Source: Trichobilharzia regenti
Lineage: Eukaryota; Platyhelminthes; Trematoda; Strigeidida; Schistosomatidae
Assembly: GCA_944472135.2 (NCBI GenBank)
Contig: OX235270.1
Coordinates: 134,183,632 to 134,247,631, forward strand
Length of the DNA stretch: 64,000 bases
Direction: 5' to 3'
The notes beneath the pieces were generated by a model. It was not told where the DNA came from. It was given only the letters and a program-made list of their open reading frames with translations, and ran no database searches. Positions 22,059 to 33,233 of this stretch are shown in pieces (the first letter of the stretch is position 1; every line of letters begins with the position of its first letter). Both the position numbers and the translations under genes were made by a program.

Positions 22059-23575
22059 TAAGGATTAAGCAAAGTTGAGAGTCGACGTAGTGTTTGAAGT
22101 GCTTAAGCTCGTCAACCAGGCTCAAGTGTGGATCGGCATCCACTGGCTCCACATGGCTTAACATTCCTGTCTTGCAATTAGTGTGAGTACCATGTTCATC
22201 TATGTCTTTCGAGTTACTATCTATTTCTTTTAGTGAATAATGAGTTTTACTGTTGGGTTCACCATAGGATGAGGTAGTTCTAGGCTTAGGTAGGTTGGAG
22301 GCTTGGGTTGGAGTTTTTATTTAGCCTATGCTTGTACAGACATTGTACGTGATTAGCAATTCTGCTTGCACTAGACTGTATCTGTTTTCTTCCCGATAGG
22401 GATCCGATATTAGTGGTACGGGTTCAGAAGAGTTAACATCCCCACCAGCTGTTTGGTTGACGCTGACAGGGATATGTTGAATAAAAAATCATTGACGCCT
22501 ACGACTTATTAATCTGCCTGTTATTTGAAGACACCCTAAACGACCTTAAATGGGCTCCGTTATATCCATAGCTGCACTATGGTTTGATTCCTAGAAGACT
22601 TGTTCCGTATATTCTGTCAAAGTTAGTTTGTGCGTCATACTTTGAAAACCCAGAGTGGTTGGTGGCTTAGCTCTGAGTGTTGTCACTTATACTACTTTGC
22701 GTGATAGTGTCACTACACCGGCTACTAATGTGACTTGGTACAGTATGCGAGCGAGTTGTGTCGTCATTGTCCGTGGACTCTGTGGCCTAATTTGTGTTTT
22801 TAATTTTGTTTCTAGCATAGTTTTGAATATTATTTACCTTAAGGCATGGGTTATTCTTAGAGGTTTGAAAATGTTGGGGATTTTTCGTAACAAGTGGTGT
22901 ATTTTTGCATGTTTTGTTACCTAATTCCATTTGAGTTCTCGCGTTTCGGCTGGGAGAGGATGTTATCGACTTACACGAGGGTTGATTTCTGCCTTAGGAC
23001 TGTCAAGAAACAAATCTAGATCCACGGCAGAGGGGGGAGAGGTTAATTTAGGAGTAAGATTATAGCTCACAAGTCTTCCGTTTGGTTTCGTGTTCTTGGG
23101 AGCTATTTTTGTGAGATTTGAGTGGGGGAGGCTATGAGTTCTGCGGTGTTGGCCGTGTTTTTATCTATTTTGGTGGCCTGTCGTGTCTTACCATTAGGTT
23201 TATTGAAGTGATTGTAAATACGCCTTTCAATCACTGTCCTACCCGCCACAACTTTTATTTGTTTGTAGCTTGTGTCCCGTAATAGGATACGTTGTGTATT
23301 GGTGAATTTCTTAGCCTCTATCTGAGTTTCAAACTGAAGGCGCATAAGACAGCAGTGGTCGTGCTGACTCTTCTTCAGTCTGTGACATTTTATTTGGGGG
23401 TTAGGCGCTTTCTCTGCTCTAAGTAAGATGCTCTGAACCTTTTTCAACCTCTCATCATCTGCTATATTATAGGCTATCACTCTCAGATTAGTGTCAAGTC
23501 TTTTGAAAATCTCTGTTGTGATGAGGTTTATCAATGTGTCTACCTTAGTTACTTATTCTGTGTCAAGTTCGCCAG
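22059..23575 (-). pseudogene. Family-C-like copy (C2): start of ORF2 and most of ORF1
   Basis: It aligns on the - strand with family C from 31210 up to 32630. The clearest part is 23103-23534, with the ORF1 block 'VIAYNIADDERLKKVQSILL', 'CHRLKKSQHDHCC' and 'TVIERR', near-identical in layout to C. The rest carries stops. It is cut at about 23575 by the Merlin element and resumes as the 5' UTR at about 24600. Confidence 0.75.
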
Positions 23576-24590
23576 GGCCCGATGCAAATTTCAACCAGAG
23601 CACGCTTTTCAGTACTGCTTAGACAGTGGATTAATAGGACATACTCGGATTTGCAGTTGTGGTGCTTCTATGAAATTGCAACCGTATACTTAGGTCATTG
23701 ATGGATATATATTTAGATATACACAGTGTAGGAAGCAAACAAGTGTTCGCACTGCTAAGTAACACTCTAAGTTGATTATCTTTTAGGAACTTTCTTCGAA
23801 AAATCGAAACTTTCGTTGACGAATATCCTGTTTCTATGTCATTACTGGATTTTGAAGACCGGAGTGAGATCAATTGCAGCCCAGACAGACAATACCTTGA
23901 CGTCTATTGTGCAATGGTTCCAGTTTTGCAGAGATTTAGCGTCGAGAAAAATAAATAGCATCACGCAAGTGCTGGGCGGAGTGGGTGTCGTTGTTCACAT
24001 CGACGAAACTGTGCTTATAAAAAAGAAGTAAAACCGGGGACGTGCTAGAGCCAATAACGCTTGGGTTCTTGGTATTTACGACACGCAGATTCGCAAAGGT
24101 TTCATTGAAATCATTCCGGATAGGAGTGCGGATACACTACTACCTATTATTCAAAGACTGGTGTTGCCAGGCACAACCATTCATACGGATGAATGGGCAG
24201 GATATAATCGTCTATCTACTTTGGGTTATATACACCATCGAGTAAACCATTCAGATGACTTCGTGGACCCTAGAACCGGTACCTATACCAATTTAATCGA
24301 AGGCTTCTGAGGAAGACTAAAAAATAGAATCAGAGCTATAAACATCTCTCAAAAGGAAGTCATTTTTGGTCATCTGGACGAATATGTGTATAGAAATTGG
24401 TTTAATTTAAAAACTGATACTCCTCAATATAACTGGGAGACTTTTTATCTCATATTAGACAGAAATATCCTGTATAATGTTTTTTTCATGCTTTTTGTGT
24501 AAATAGACGTAAAGTTTTATGCAAAAATCCTCCTATTTTCTGATTGATCGGCTCAAGGTCATTGTGCGTTTGCATCCCTTGGGGCGCTAT
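23576..24590 (+). mobile_element. Merlin-superfamily DNA transposon inserted in a family-C-like copy
   Basis: Family C ORF1 similarity stops at about 23570 and its 5' UTR restarts beyond 24600. The ends 'CCCGATGCAAA' (about 23580) and 'TTTGCATCCC' (about 24575) form a short imperfect inverted repeat. The exact termini and target duplication are not clear. Merlin elements are known from schistosomes. Confidence 0.65.
23640..24502 (+). pseudogene. Merlin (IS1595/ISXO2-like) DDE transposase, broken
   Basis: An N-terminal zinc-ribbon remnant ('CSCGASM...DGYIF') is followed by the DDE core: 'HIDET' (first Asp, about 24000), 'RGRARANNAWVLGIYD', 'IHTDEWAGYNRL' (second Asp, about 24190) and 'NLIEGF' (Glu, about 24300). 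TAA at 24029-24031 replaces an expected Tyr, and TGA at 24308-24310 replaces a Trp; frame changes lie upstream of 23816. It would cut and paste its own ends when intact. The catalytic residues are kept, so the decay is recent to moderate. Confidence 0.8.
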
Positions 24591-24599
24591 TGTTGAACT

Positions 24600-24807
24600 T
24601 TGCTGTTGTGAGCATGTATGTGCTATCAGTCACCAGGTTAACAGGTGATTGAGTTCGTGGTTTTTTATAATTAACTAAAAATAATTAGTGAAAGAGTTAT
24701 TGGTTACAATTATGCAACTGGAGGAACACCTGTGCGAGTCTCACAGCAAAAATAGAAATATATAGCGAATCAAGCTGAAATGTAACGCAAACGTCGAACG
24801 TACCGCG
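24600..24807 (-). other. 5' UTR of the family-C-like copy C2
   Basis: Read on the - strand it starts 'CGCGGTACGTTCGACGTTTG' and continues 'GTTACATTT', the same 5' end as family C at 33263. It is separated from its ORF1 by the Merlin insertion. Confidence 0.65.
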
Positions 24808-24829
24808 TATGTGCTAGGCAAGACAAACG

Positions 24830-26200
24830 ACAATTCAACGACACACTGGTTGCTGACTGAAGCAGGAAAGGCATGTCGCAGGTAAAAGAGACTTCAGGAC
24901 ATTATATCAGATAACCAGGGTGCTCACTATTCGGGAATGGATCAACGCAGGAGAAACCAATGGAAATTGCTCAAGAGAACCTGATTACCAAGGGGGAGAA
25001 AAAATAAAACAACTGGCCGGTTAGTTCAAAGGACTCTTGAATCGACCATCACTTGAGACTCCTACATAAATATCACCACCAACAACAACAGCACACACAG
25101 CTGCCTGCCAGTGGACATCAATTCCCCAAAGAATGAAAGCAGAAATCGTGAATGCGACCAAGCTACTGAAGTTCAGCCGGGAAGGCAGGATGACCATGAG
25201 GAATTCCACACGAAGTAATGAGAACGGGGCCAGAGACTGCGGAAGATGTCCTCACTCTACCTCAACTTCATCGGTTTTGAAAAGGCCTTCGACGGTCAGC
25301 GTTGACCAAGGAGTAATTCGGAAACTACTTCAACATTACGGCGTGCAGTGCTCAAGTCTTATCAGCGTCATTCAACAGCTGGCTATATGGTGATAATACA
25401 TGCCAATTGATGCACGACGGTGAACTCAGCGAGGCGTTTGTAGTGCATACAGGAGTAGGACAAGCTGGCTGCCTATTATCGCCAACGATGATATTCTTAA
25501 TTGTGGTGGACTGGATCATGCGTCCGACCGTCCTTGGGTGTGGGGAGTCAGGAGTATGCTGGAAGACCAGTGAGAAGACTCTAGAAGATCTGGATTTCGC
25601 AGATAATATATGTCTAATGTCACATAAACTCAAAGACTAACAGGCTAAAACAAACAAACTGGCTGAATAAGCAGACAGCGAAGATAGAACTGTAGGTGAA
25701 CATAGAGAAGACGGAGGTGATGAAGATAGCCAACGAACCGAAACAACAACCGGCACCAATCGCCATCAACGGGAGAGATTTAACAGAGGTTACTTCTATC
25801 TCTTATCCAGCCAGGAAGCATCGTTTCAACCATAGGCAGTCAGAATGGGTGAAGATGTGAAAGCAGGGCAGAATCAGAAAGGCAAGACAATGCCTTCATC
25901 AACCTGAAACCAGTTTGGAAATCTTCTGCACTCCACCTCAACATGAACAACAAGATTCGGATTTTCAACACAAATGTGAAGTCACTCACTGCCTCTACAC
26001 TCGTCAGAAACTTGCCATAAGTGTCACAAAAGGAATTTCCAACAGGGTGCAGACTTTTATCAACAACTGCCTTCTCTGGCTCCATAGTGAAAATCAAATT
26101 GCCAGAAAGAATTAGCAACCAGAAACTTTGGTGGTGAACAAACCAACCAAGAGCTGATCAGTCAACAAATATTTAGGGGAAAACGGAGATATGCTGGGTG
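24830..26200 (+). pseudogene. RTE-clade RT pseudogene
   Basis: Broken frames spell an RTE RT: an 'LLNRP' region near 25030, 'RKLLQHYGVQCSSLISVIQQ' (25318-25380), a 'TGVGQAGCLLSP' segment (25447 on), 'FLIVVDWIM', and 'LEDLDFADNICLMSHKL', where the catalytic second Asp is Asn (FADN). The C-terminal part continues to about 26120 with many stops. Its endonuclease is absent. It differs from the RTE pieces at 9604 and 17421, which cover other parts of the same type of protein. Confidence 0.8.
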
Positions 26201-26631
26201 GGAAGTGACGCAGCAAATCCGTGCGAAGATCCCTGAGCAACACCACTCCGATGAACCATGTACGTACTAAGCGTTCTTTGTTGGTTAAATTCCCGTTACT
26301 GTCAACTCCAGGTGCCATTAGCTGAGGGCATGAAGGTATTCCAGAGGGCTTTCCCTTGCAGTTGTCGGAAACCAAACAACTTCAGCAGGGCATGATAACA
26401 GCCCAGCGTCAGATCAAAACATTGTTCGAGTGTCAGCCAGTTTGCACTCATAGTTGGTGCTGTTGAAAGCAGCAGAGGAGCGGGAAAAGGCATCCTCAGA
26501 CACGGCGTTGAGGATGGGAATGAAATGGTGCACTCGTTGGGCAATGCTGAGAAACGCGTGCGTTTCTTTCTCCTAACGTGGAAAATCCAACGACAGTCGC
26601 AGTGTTGGTGGGAGGGGAAGCGCCGGTTTAC
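26201..26631 (+). other. Unassigned segment next to the B2 3' end
   Basis: This is less AT-rich than its surroundings. There is an 80-codon open frame on the - strand (26302-26544), but I recognise no family and see no second copy. It could be the left flank of the B2 insertion, hence older host or MULE-related sequence. Confidence 0.3.
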
Positions 26632-27210
26632 TTTGATAATAATAATGATAATAGCTTTATTCCAAAACAGTACTTGCGATACAGAATGGCATGGATAAGC
26701 ATTATTTAAATTTAGTTTATGGTTAAATTACATGGTTGCTGAGGTTTTGTTTTGGTTTGTGGGAATAATATGATAACCAGTCATTCAATGGAGCACATCA
26801 TGAAATATAGGATTATTAACTTCGCATTAACAAAAAACTCAAGTAAGTTTTGGATGGATTAAAAATACTTGGGAAAAAATAAGGCTTGAGGTTATTCCAC
26901 AATATAAGTTAGGTGTGTACAAATCCGAATCTTATTTTTGATTTGATTTATATCCAAATTGGGTAATAAGGAAGCTATTTTTACAGATACGATCAGTTAT
27001 GTTATAAGCTACAATCGTGACGTTGTATTACAAATAGATATTTTTCCATTGGTATAAGAGTATATTCCACAAATGTAATCCAGGTTGCGTCGTGGGGAAA
27101 GTTAATTAGTTATTAACCAGGCAACTGAAAGATACTGGACCAATAATGTTTGCAGATCATTTGTCATTGTAAATGGTCAAATATCCATATTATTCATTAA
27201 TAATAATAAT

Positions 27211-28342
27211 ATATATTTCTTCCTGTTTATGCAGGAACATACCAATTTTACAGGCATGGATAAGTTATTATATAAATTACACATAATTTGATGTATGATG
27301 AATTTACAGTTTGGTTGTTCTCTCTGACATGAGAGTCAGTCGGAACAGTCTGCTATAAAGTTTGTGTAGCACATAAAGAGATATAGAAATATTGTCTTCG
27401 CATTAAAAAAAACCAGACATCAGATGAATGTAATACGGATATCTGGGAAAAAAAGCTTGAAGTCAATTCTCCTATATAACTTTGTTGTGAGCAACACCCT
27501 TGGTTTGAAGTTTATTGATGTATTATGTTGAGATCAGTGATATATTTATTCCACTTTTTCAGCAGTCTTATTTTAGTTTTATAACAGGAAAGAAATTTGA
27601 CCGTGGATACGAAAACTAGATAAGGTCATATTAAGTTGTTTTACTGCATCAAATGGTGTCGAGGTCGATTCCAGAATTCTCCATTTGCTCCATTTGTGTC
27701 TGCATGGCGGACTGTATTCGTAAGTTGAGTAAAATGTTGAAAACCAGTTGCTTCTTCATTTCAGATCATGAATACTCATTTACAGCATGTTCGCCAGCGT
27801 CTTCAAATGGTAGATTTGGATCGTTCATGGAATTTGAGTGGTTATGATATAGATGGTTTGGAATTAATCCTCATTTCAGTTTAGATGCAGGGTTGTTCGA
27901 CCTCGACCAGAAGATGAATAAGAGCAGCAGAATACCAGAAAGAGAAAGTATGTGAACATTAAAAGGATATTAATGTATATATGTAAATGTTTATGTCAAT
28001 TTTATAACATATAAGTAAAAAATTACTTTTAATTATAGTTGTCTTTTCACTTTATTTATGCGAAGTCTTAGAGTTTATTTAGTGTCATAATGTGTATTAA
28101 TGAGTCTGAGCGTTTTAGTGTTCTAATGACTGATGCGTTTTAGAAGTAATTAATGGTTTCTGGTAGGGATAGTCATTGGAATAAAACAGTTTATATAGCA
28201 AGCGTTTGAAGGTTACAATAGAGGGACAGGTCCTATTTCTAAGGGTAAACTAATCCTGTATGTTCCGTACTATGTCTTTATGCATCCATGCTGCTAGTTT
28301 ATTTATAGTTTAAAGATTGCTAAGGGTGTTGAAGTGCGTCTT
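27211..28342 (-). other. Family C 3' UTR with two hairpin modules
   Basis: On the - strand, 'GACTTCAAGC' precedes the stem CCAGATATC/GATGTCTGG (about 27446-27412, one G-U), then 'TTAATGCGAAGACAATA'. The terminal box 'CATGCCTGTAAAATTGG' is followed by TTCCTG/CAGGAA (27237-27220, loop CATAAA). The segment 27655-27960 is described separately. Confidence 0.75.
27655..27960 (+). other. Exon-like segment antisense to the family C 3' UTR
   Basis: On the + strand a splice-donor-like GTAAG (27719) and an acceptor-like 'CTTCTTCATTTCAG' (about 27765) bracket a 44-nt intron-sized stretch. A further 'CCTCATTTCAG' and 'GTATGTG' follow. The truncated C copy (62590-62900) keeps these sites, with an 11-nt change inside the putative intron and two GAT-to-GAA/GAG changes in one reading frame. 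I do not recognise a protein. It may be captured host sequence, or chance. Confidence 0.3.
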
Positions 28343-31300
28343 TTAGGTGCTGTAGTAGATTAGTGATTGATTCGTTCTAGGAGTAAATAGTTTATTAATA
28401 TAATCAGTAGAGTGAAACAGTCTGTATAGAGAGCGTTTGAAGCTTGTAACCGAAGAGCAAGTTCTGATATCTATAGGCAGGCTATTCCATATTTTAGAAT
28501 ACATGACTGTGAAGAAGTTTTCACGGAGTGTTGACCTAAAAGAATGAGTTGTCACTGTGGAAGTTTGGTTACGCAGATCGTAAGAACCTTCCTGTGCGAA
28601 TTGTATGTCCCTGTTACCTGAGAATGATATTTTGTGAAGGACCTTAAAGAAGAATATTAGGTTTATAATAAGTCGCCTTGTCCAAAGTGGGTCAAGTTTT
28701 AGGATCATGCACCGTGAGATGTAGTCTTTCTTACAATCATAGCCTAAGAGTTTTGAGGTAAAATATCGTTGGATACTTTCCATCCTTAGCTTGTCACGTG
28801 TGCGAGTGCTGCTTATAATAAATGGACAGTATTCTAGTAGTGGTCTGACACATGTTTTGTACAGAATTAGCTTGGCTTCATTGTCGTGAAAGTTCCTGAG
28901 TATGCATCCTAAGAGCATCCTCGATTTTCTAGTCTGTGATGCTACTTGCTCAGAGAATGTCAAGTCACTAGAGTACCTAAGGCCTAGGTCAACGACACTT
29001 CGGAGTCTTGTTAGGTTAGCAGATTGGAGCGTTAATTTCAGGTCAATTGAGGGTGCGCCGAAGCAGATCCAGCCACATTTGTTCAGATTGAATTGGAGAT
29101 TCCATAGGGACGACCAAGCAGTCATTTTATCTAATTCCTTCTGCACTACATTCTCGAAGTTCCCTAAGTCATCACTTTGGAATGTATAAGCTACTTTTAG
29201 GTCATCTGCAAAGATGAATGGTTTCCCGTGCGTGAAGCAAGCGCATATGTCATTGATGTATAGTGTAAATAGGAGGGGTCCAATGACACTACCTTGTACT
29301 ACACCAGAAGTGATAGGGCTAGGTTTGGAGGTTGCAGACCCGAGTTTAACTATTTGGGACCTATTGTTAAGGAATGATTTAAGCCATCCTAATAATGGGT
29401 CACGTATTCCTAAGGAGTTCAGCTTATTTGTTAGCAGTAAATGGTCAACACGGTCAAATGCCTTAGAAATGTCAAAGTAGATGACAAGTACTAGTTGCCG
29501 TCTGTCACGACTGCTGGTTACAAAATTGAAGAAGTCTAGGTGACATGTTAAACATGATCTGGATTTCAGGAATCCATGTTGGTTCGGACTTATAATATTG
29601 CAGCTAAGCATATGTTTGATTAAGTTATCTTTGACTAGTCTCTCCATGATTCTAGATGCTATAGGTGTGATATTGATCGGCCGGTAGTTACTGACTTCAG
29701 TTTTCGAGCCAGATTTGTGTTTAGGCATAATGAATGTAGTCTTCCATATGTCAGGGTAAGTTTGGGTTTCTAGGGACATTGTGAATATTTTAAGCAGCAG
29801 TAGAGGAATGTCAGGGCCACCATATTTATAGAAGTAAGATGATATACCGTCGGTACCGAAACCTTTTGAACTTTTGAGGGTTCTTATAGTTTGGTTAATA
29901 TTAGCGTAAGTGAATTGAACAGTGCTAATTTGGTTTGGTGTGAGTGGAGATGGTGTTTGTGCCATATTATTAATAGGGTGTATATCGAGTAGCTGGACTG
30001 AGGGCTTAATGTAGTTACCTGCAAACGTTTTGTTGAATAGTTCACATATGTCTGCAGAGTTAGTGCATAGCCTACCTTTGTCTATGAGGAGAGAAATGCT
30101 GTGATTTTTGCGATTCATTCGCTTCCTTAAGATTTCTGTGAGTGCATACACTCTAGCAGGACTGGCTACTGCGATGCGTTCTTCCTTTCTCATACGGAAA
30201 TCTCGAGCTTGTGAGATGGAGCTAAGGGTGTTAAGTATTAGACCTAGAGTGCCAAAGTCGTGGTGTTTGAAGTAACTTGTTGAGAGTTTCTTCAGTTTCA
30301 TACGATCCTTTGGTTTTATGAATGACTTTCTGTGTGGGGAAACCTTTAGTGTTTGGAGTGGAATGACAGCATCTAAGCATGTGTTAGTGTTATGGTAGAA
30401 GATGGTTAGGGCTCTCGAGAGGTCATCAGTAGTGAAGTATTCATCCCATTCGGAGGATCTTAGCATTGATTCTACCAAGGCCCAGTTTGCCTTACTATAG
30501 TTCCTATATATTACTTGTTGTGAAGTGGAGGTATGAGATGCATTGCTACTCAGCGGAATTGGCAGTGCACACATCACTGTTTTGTGGTCGCTCCCTGGAA
30601 ACTCAGAACCTACTAGCGTTGAAAGGGGGCTTATATTGTGGCAGAAGATTAAGTCTAGTACGTTGTTACCTCTTGTGGGAGTAGTGACAGTTTGTTTCCA
30701 GCCAAGTATATCCAGTGTGCCTAAGAACTTATCAAATTTAGTTGGGCCTGTGGGTATATCCCAGTTGATTTCAGGTAAGTTAAAGTCCCCACATAGGATC
30801 TTATGATCGTATTGTAAGTCGGATAATTGCTCCAGAGTATTAATAAGTTGGGTCTCGTAATTACTAAAGGTGCCAGGTGCTCTGTAGGTGCATCCAATTA
30901 ATGCTGTTACGTTATTTAAGTGTACATTAACCCATAGAGTCTCAGGCATGTTAAGTGTACTACTTTCTAGCTGTGATACAGTAAGTGCATTCAGAAAGTA
31001 CATGAGACAACCCCCTCCCTTACCACCTTCCCTGTCACACCGAAAGTGTGTGTAGTTATCTAAGCTTATTTCTTCATCCAAGATGTTCGAATGACACCAA
31101 GATTCAGTGATGACAATTACAGGGGGTTTGTATATTACTGTGAGTGCTCTGAGCATCGGCAATTTATTTAGAACAGATCTAGCATTTATGAGGATTAGGT
31201 AAAGATGAGAGTTGAAGTAGCATTTGAAGTATTTAAGTTCGTTAGTCAACCCCGAATATGGTTCAGCACCCAGTAGTTCTGCTTGACATGATGATCCTAT

Positions 31301-31639
31301 GTTAAGAGGAGTTCCAGCATCATGCTCACCTATGTCTATCGAGTTGGTGTGTGCTGTTTTCGGTGGAGAATTAGGAGTTGGAGTACTGGATTTGCTATAG
31401 ACCAAGGAATTTTTATTTTTAGTTAGGTTACAGAAGTGGGTAGGGTTCTTTATTTGACCTATATTTGTGCAAGTGTCAAGTGTGCCTAATGGATACGGGT
31501 GCACTAGACCGTTCCTGTTTTCATGCAAGGAGGGAGCCAGCTCTAGTGGTTTAGGAGTGTTAACATCCCTACCAGCTGTTTTTTCAACGCTGACAGGGAC
31601 GCGGGGGATAAAAAATGATTGGATCCTTTTGATGACCAT
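28343..31639 (-). CDS. Family C ORF2: AP-endonuclease plus reverse transcriptase
   Basis: This is 1098 residues, intact. An N-terminal 130-residue extension precedes the endonuclease: 'LILINARSVLNKLP' near 147, 'ITESWC' near 177, 'CGDFNLPEINW' near 280 and 'GSDHKTVMC' near 346. RT: 'YRPINITPIASRIMERLVKD' near 648, 'YFDISKAFDRVDH' near 720, 'GVVQGSVIGPLLF' and 'FADDLKVAY' near 808, followed by the conserved 'CVRPLLEYCPF' thumb region. The start ATG sits in gccATGG, inside ORF1. All catalytic residues I can check are kept, so the protein may be active. Confidence 0.9.
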   Translation of the reverse strand: MVIKRIQSFFIPRVPVSVEKTAGRDVNTPKPLELAPSLHENRNGLVHPYPLGTLDTCTNIGQIKNPTHFCNLTKNKNSLVYSKSSTPTPNSPPKTAHTNSIDIGEHDAGTPLNIGSSCQAELLGAEPYSGLTNELKYFKCYFNSHLYLILINARSVLNKLPMLRALTVIYKPPVIVITESWCHSNILDEEISLDNYTHFRCDREGGKGGGCLMYFLNALTVSQLESSTLNMPETLWVNVHLNNVTALIGCTYRAPGTFSNYETQLINTLEQLSDLQYDHKILCGDFNLPEINWDIPTGPTKFDKFLGTLDILGWKQTVTTPTRGNNVLDLIFCHNISPLSTLVGSEFPGSDHKTVMCALPIPLSSNASHTSTSQQVIYRNYSKANWALVESMLRSSEWDEYFTTDDLSRALTIFYHNTNTCLDAVIPLQTLKVSPHRKSFIKPKDRMKLKKLSTSYFKHHDFGTLGLILNTLSSISQARDFRMRKEERIAVASPARVYALTEILRKRMNRKNHSISLLIDKGRLCTNSADICELFNKTFAGNYIKPSVQLLDIHPINNMAQTPSPLTPNQISTVQFTYANINQTIRTLKSSKGFGTDGISSYFYKYGGPDIPLLLLKIFTMSLETQTYPDIWKTTFIMPKHKSGSKTEVSNYRPINITPIASRIMERLVKDNLIKHMLSCNIISPNQHGFLKSRSCLTCHLDFFNFVTSSRDRRQLVLVIYFDISKAFDRVDHLLLTNKLNSLGIRDPLLGWLKSFLNNRSQIVKLGSATSKPSPITSGVVQGSVIGPLLFTLYINDICACFTHGKPFIFADDLKVAYTFQSDDLGNFENVVQKELDKMTAWSSLWNLQFNLNKCGWICFGAPSIDLKLTLQSANLTRLRSVVDLGLRYSSDLTFSEQVASQTRKSRMLLGCILRNFHDNEAKLILYKTCVRPLLEYCPFIISSTRTRDKLRMESIQRYFTSKLLGYDCKKDYISRCMILKLDPLWTRRLIINLIFFFKVLHKISFSGNRDIQFAQEGSYDLRNQTSTVTTHSFRSTLRENFFTVMYSKIWNSLPIDIRTCSSVTSFKRSLYRLFHSTDYINKLFTPRTNQSLIYYST

Positions 31640-33126
31640 GGCTTATTATTCCACCTATTGTTTGATGCTAGTTGTGTCCTTGTGTGGGTTTCATGTGTAC
31701 TGCATTGTGGGTTAGTTCCCAGCAGACTTGTACCATATATCCGGTCAAAATTTGTTTGTGTGCCATACTCTGAAGACCCTAAGTTGTTGATAGCCGAGTT
31801 CTGACTATTACCACTTGTACTATTGAGGGTGACATTGTTGTGACATTGGATATCAGTGTGTGCCATGGTGCGATTTAGCACGTTGTGGGTGCTAGTACTA
31901 TTGACCGTGGGAAGTGTGGGTTTATTTAAGCTGCCACTGTTTTTGTTGGTATGATTTAGGGGCATATTTTCCTTACCTTTAGCAATGAAGTTATGGCTAG
32001 GAGATGACAAAGTCGAATTTCGGGGGTTTTTGACTTTTTTTCTGGGGTTATTTAATGGCATTTTAGATTCTGCGGTGATGGGTGGTATGGTTCTGTTATT
32101 TATTTGGTTACAGTCTAGTGGCCTTTCGGCTGGTGTTGCACTCTGATGGGATAATTCTGTGTGTTTTGAGAGGGGTGATGCGGTGGGGTCTACTGTATCT
32201 TTCACAGGGTTGGGAATAATGGCTGCTTGCAATGTCCTATTACCTATTTCACAATTAGTCTTAGTGAGATAGTTGTGTGCGCGCCTTTCTATGACTGTTT
32301 TGTCCACCCCGACCTTTATATGTTTGTAGTTTCTGGCTTGCGATAGGGTGTGTTGGGAGTGGATGAATTTTCTGGTCTCTGCCGGTGTTTCGAACTGAAA
32401 ACGAATAGGACAACACTTTTCATGTTGACTCTTCTTCAGCCTATAGCACTTAGTCTTGGAGTTAGGCATTTTCGCTTCACTAAGTAAGATGCGCTGTACC
32501 TTTTTTAGTGCCTCATTGTCCGGAACGTTGTAGACAATAGCACTCAGTTTTGCGTCGAGTCGTTTTGTTACTTCTGTGGTAACAAAATTAATGAGGTTAT
32601 CTACCTTAGTTACCGATTCTGTGTCAAGCTTGTTAAGGTTTACAGTTTTCATGAGGATAGTTAGAGGTGTCAATTCACAGACCTGCGATCTGATATCGCT
32701 GATCTGATCTGATAGTTTGGATATCTCGGTATCGGTTTCGATGTTTCCAGCATTTACTGACTTACTGTTTTTTATTTCCCTTAACTCAGCCTTAAGTTCA
32801 CCTATAGACAACTTTAGAAGTTCTATTTCTGAAGATAGTACTGAAGAAGAGCTTGATGGCTGGAGTTTTTCGATAAGCACATAAGGTGAAGGGAGGGGTT
32901 CTGTATGAGCAGAGGGTACTGAATTTTTAGGAGTAGTGCTAATACTAGCTGTCAGTACAGTTTTATCCTCAGTTCCAGCTCGACGCTTACGGCATACAAG
33001 TGAGTTATGTGACTCATTATAGCCGTTTGTAGGGGGTGTGTTGCTTGATGTAGCAATCAAGGACGTTATATTAGACACCAGTTTTACAGGGGAATGGGTT
33101 CGTCGCTTTTTACTTTGATTAACCAT
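31543..33126 (-). CDS. Family C ORF1 protein
   Basis: This is 527 residues without a stop. The basic N-terminus 'NQSKKRRTH' is followed by a likely coiled coil at about 95-125 ('SSEIELLKLSIGELKAELRE') and a second helical stretch to 150. The conserved ORF1 block at about 190-280 has 'IVYNVPDNEALKKVQ', 'CYRLKKSQH' and 'KTVIERR', then comes a Ser/Thr/Asn/Pro-rich tail. It is probably the RNA-binding partner of ORF2 in the RNP. The last 97 nt overlap ORF2, which is in the -1 frame. The block resembles A and B ORF1 closely enough to show common descent. Confidence 0.87.
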   Translation of the reverse strand: MVNQSKKRRTHSPVKLVSNITSLIATSSNTPPTNGYNESHNSLVCRKRRAGTEDKTVLTASISTTPKNSVPSAHTEPLPSPYVLIEKLQPSSSSSVLSSEIELLKLSIGELKAELREIKNSKSVNAGNIETDTEISKLSDQISDIRSQVCELTPLTILMKTVNLNKLDTESVTKVDNLINFVTTEVTKRLDAKLSAIVYNVPDNEALKKVQRILLSEAKMPNSKTKCYRLKKSQHEKCCPIRFQFETPAETRKFIHSQHTLSQARNYKHIKVGVDKTVIERRAHNYLTKTNCEIGNRTLQAAIIPNPVKDTVDPTASPLSKHTELSHQSATPAERPLDCNQINNRTIPPITAESKMPLNNPRKKVKNPRNSTLSSPSHNFIAKGKENMPLNHTNKNSGSLNKPTLPTVNSTSTHNVLNRTMAHTDIQCHNNVTLNSTSGNSQNSAINNLGSSEYGTQTNFDRIYGTSLLGTNPQCSTHETHTRTQLASNNRWNNKPWSSKGSNHFLSPASLSALKKQLVGMLTLLNH

Positions 33127-33233
33127 AACTATTAGAAATGAAAGTTAGTGGTTGCAAGTATGGAAGTGGTATAGTACTTGTGCAAGTATTACAACAAGAT
33201 AAATTTTATGTAACGAATCACGTAAAAATGTAA

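Noticed and set aside
22655..22924. 89-codon hydrophobic ORF as a possible membrane protein gene
   Set aside because: It lies antisense to the C-like ORF1 remnant and is low-complexity translation of AT-rich DNA.
24029..24310. TAA where Tyr and TGA where Trp are expected, as in the alternative flatworm mitochondrial code
   Set aside because: This is a nuclear transposon; neighbouring intact ORFs use the standard code, and both changes are simple nonsense mutations.
30466..30806. Overlapping + strand ORFs inside family C
   Set aside because: Shadow frames of the intact ORF2 on the - strand.
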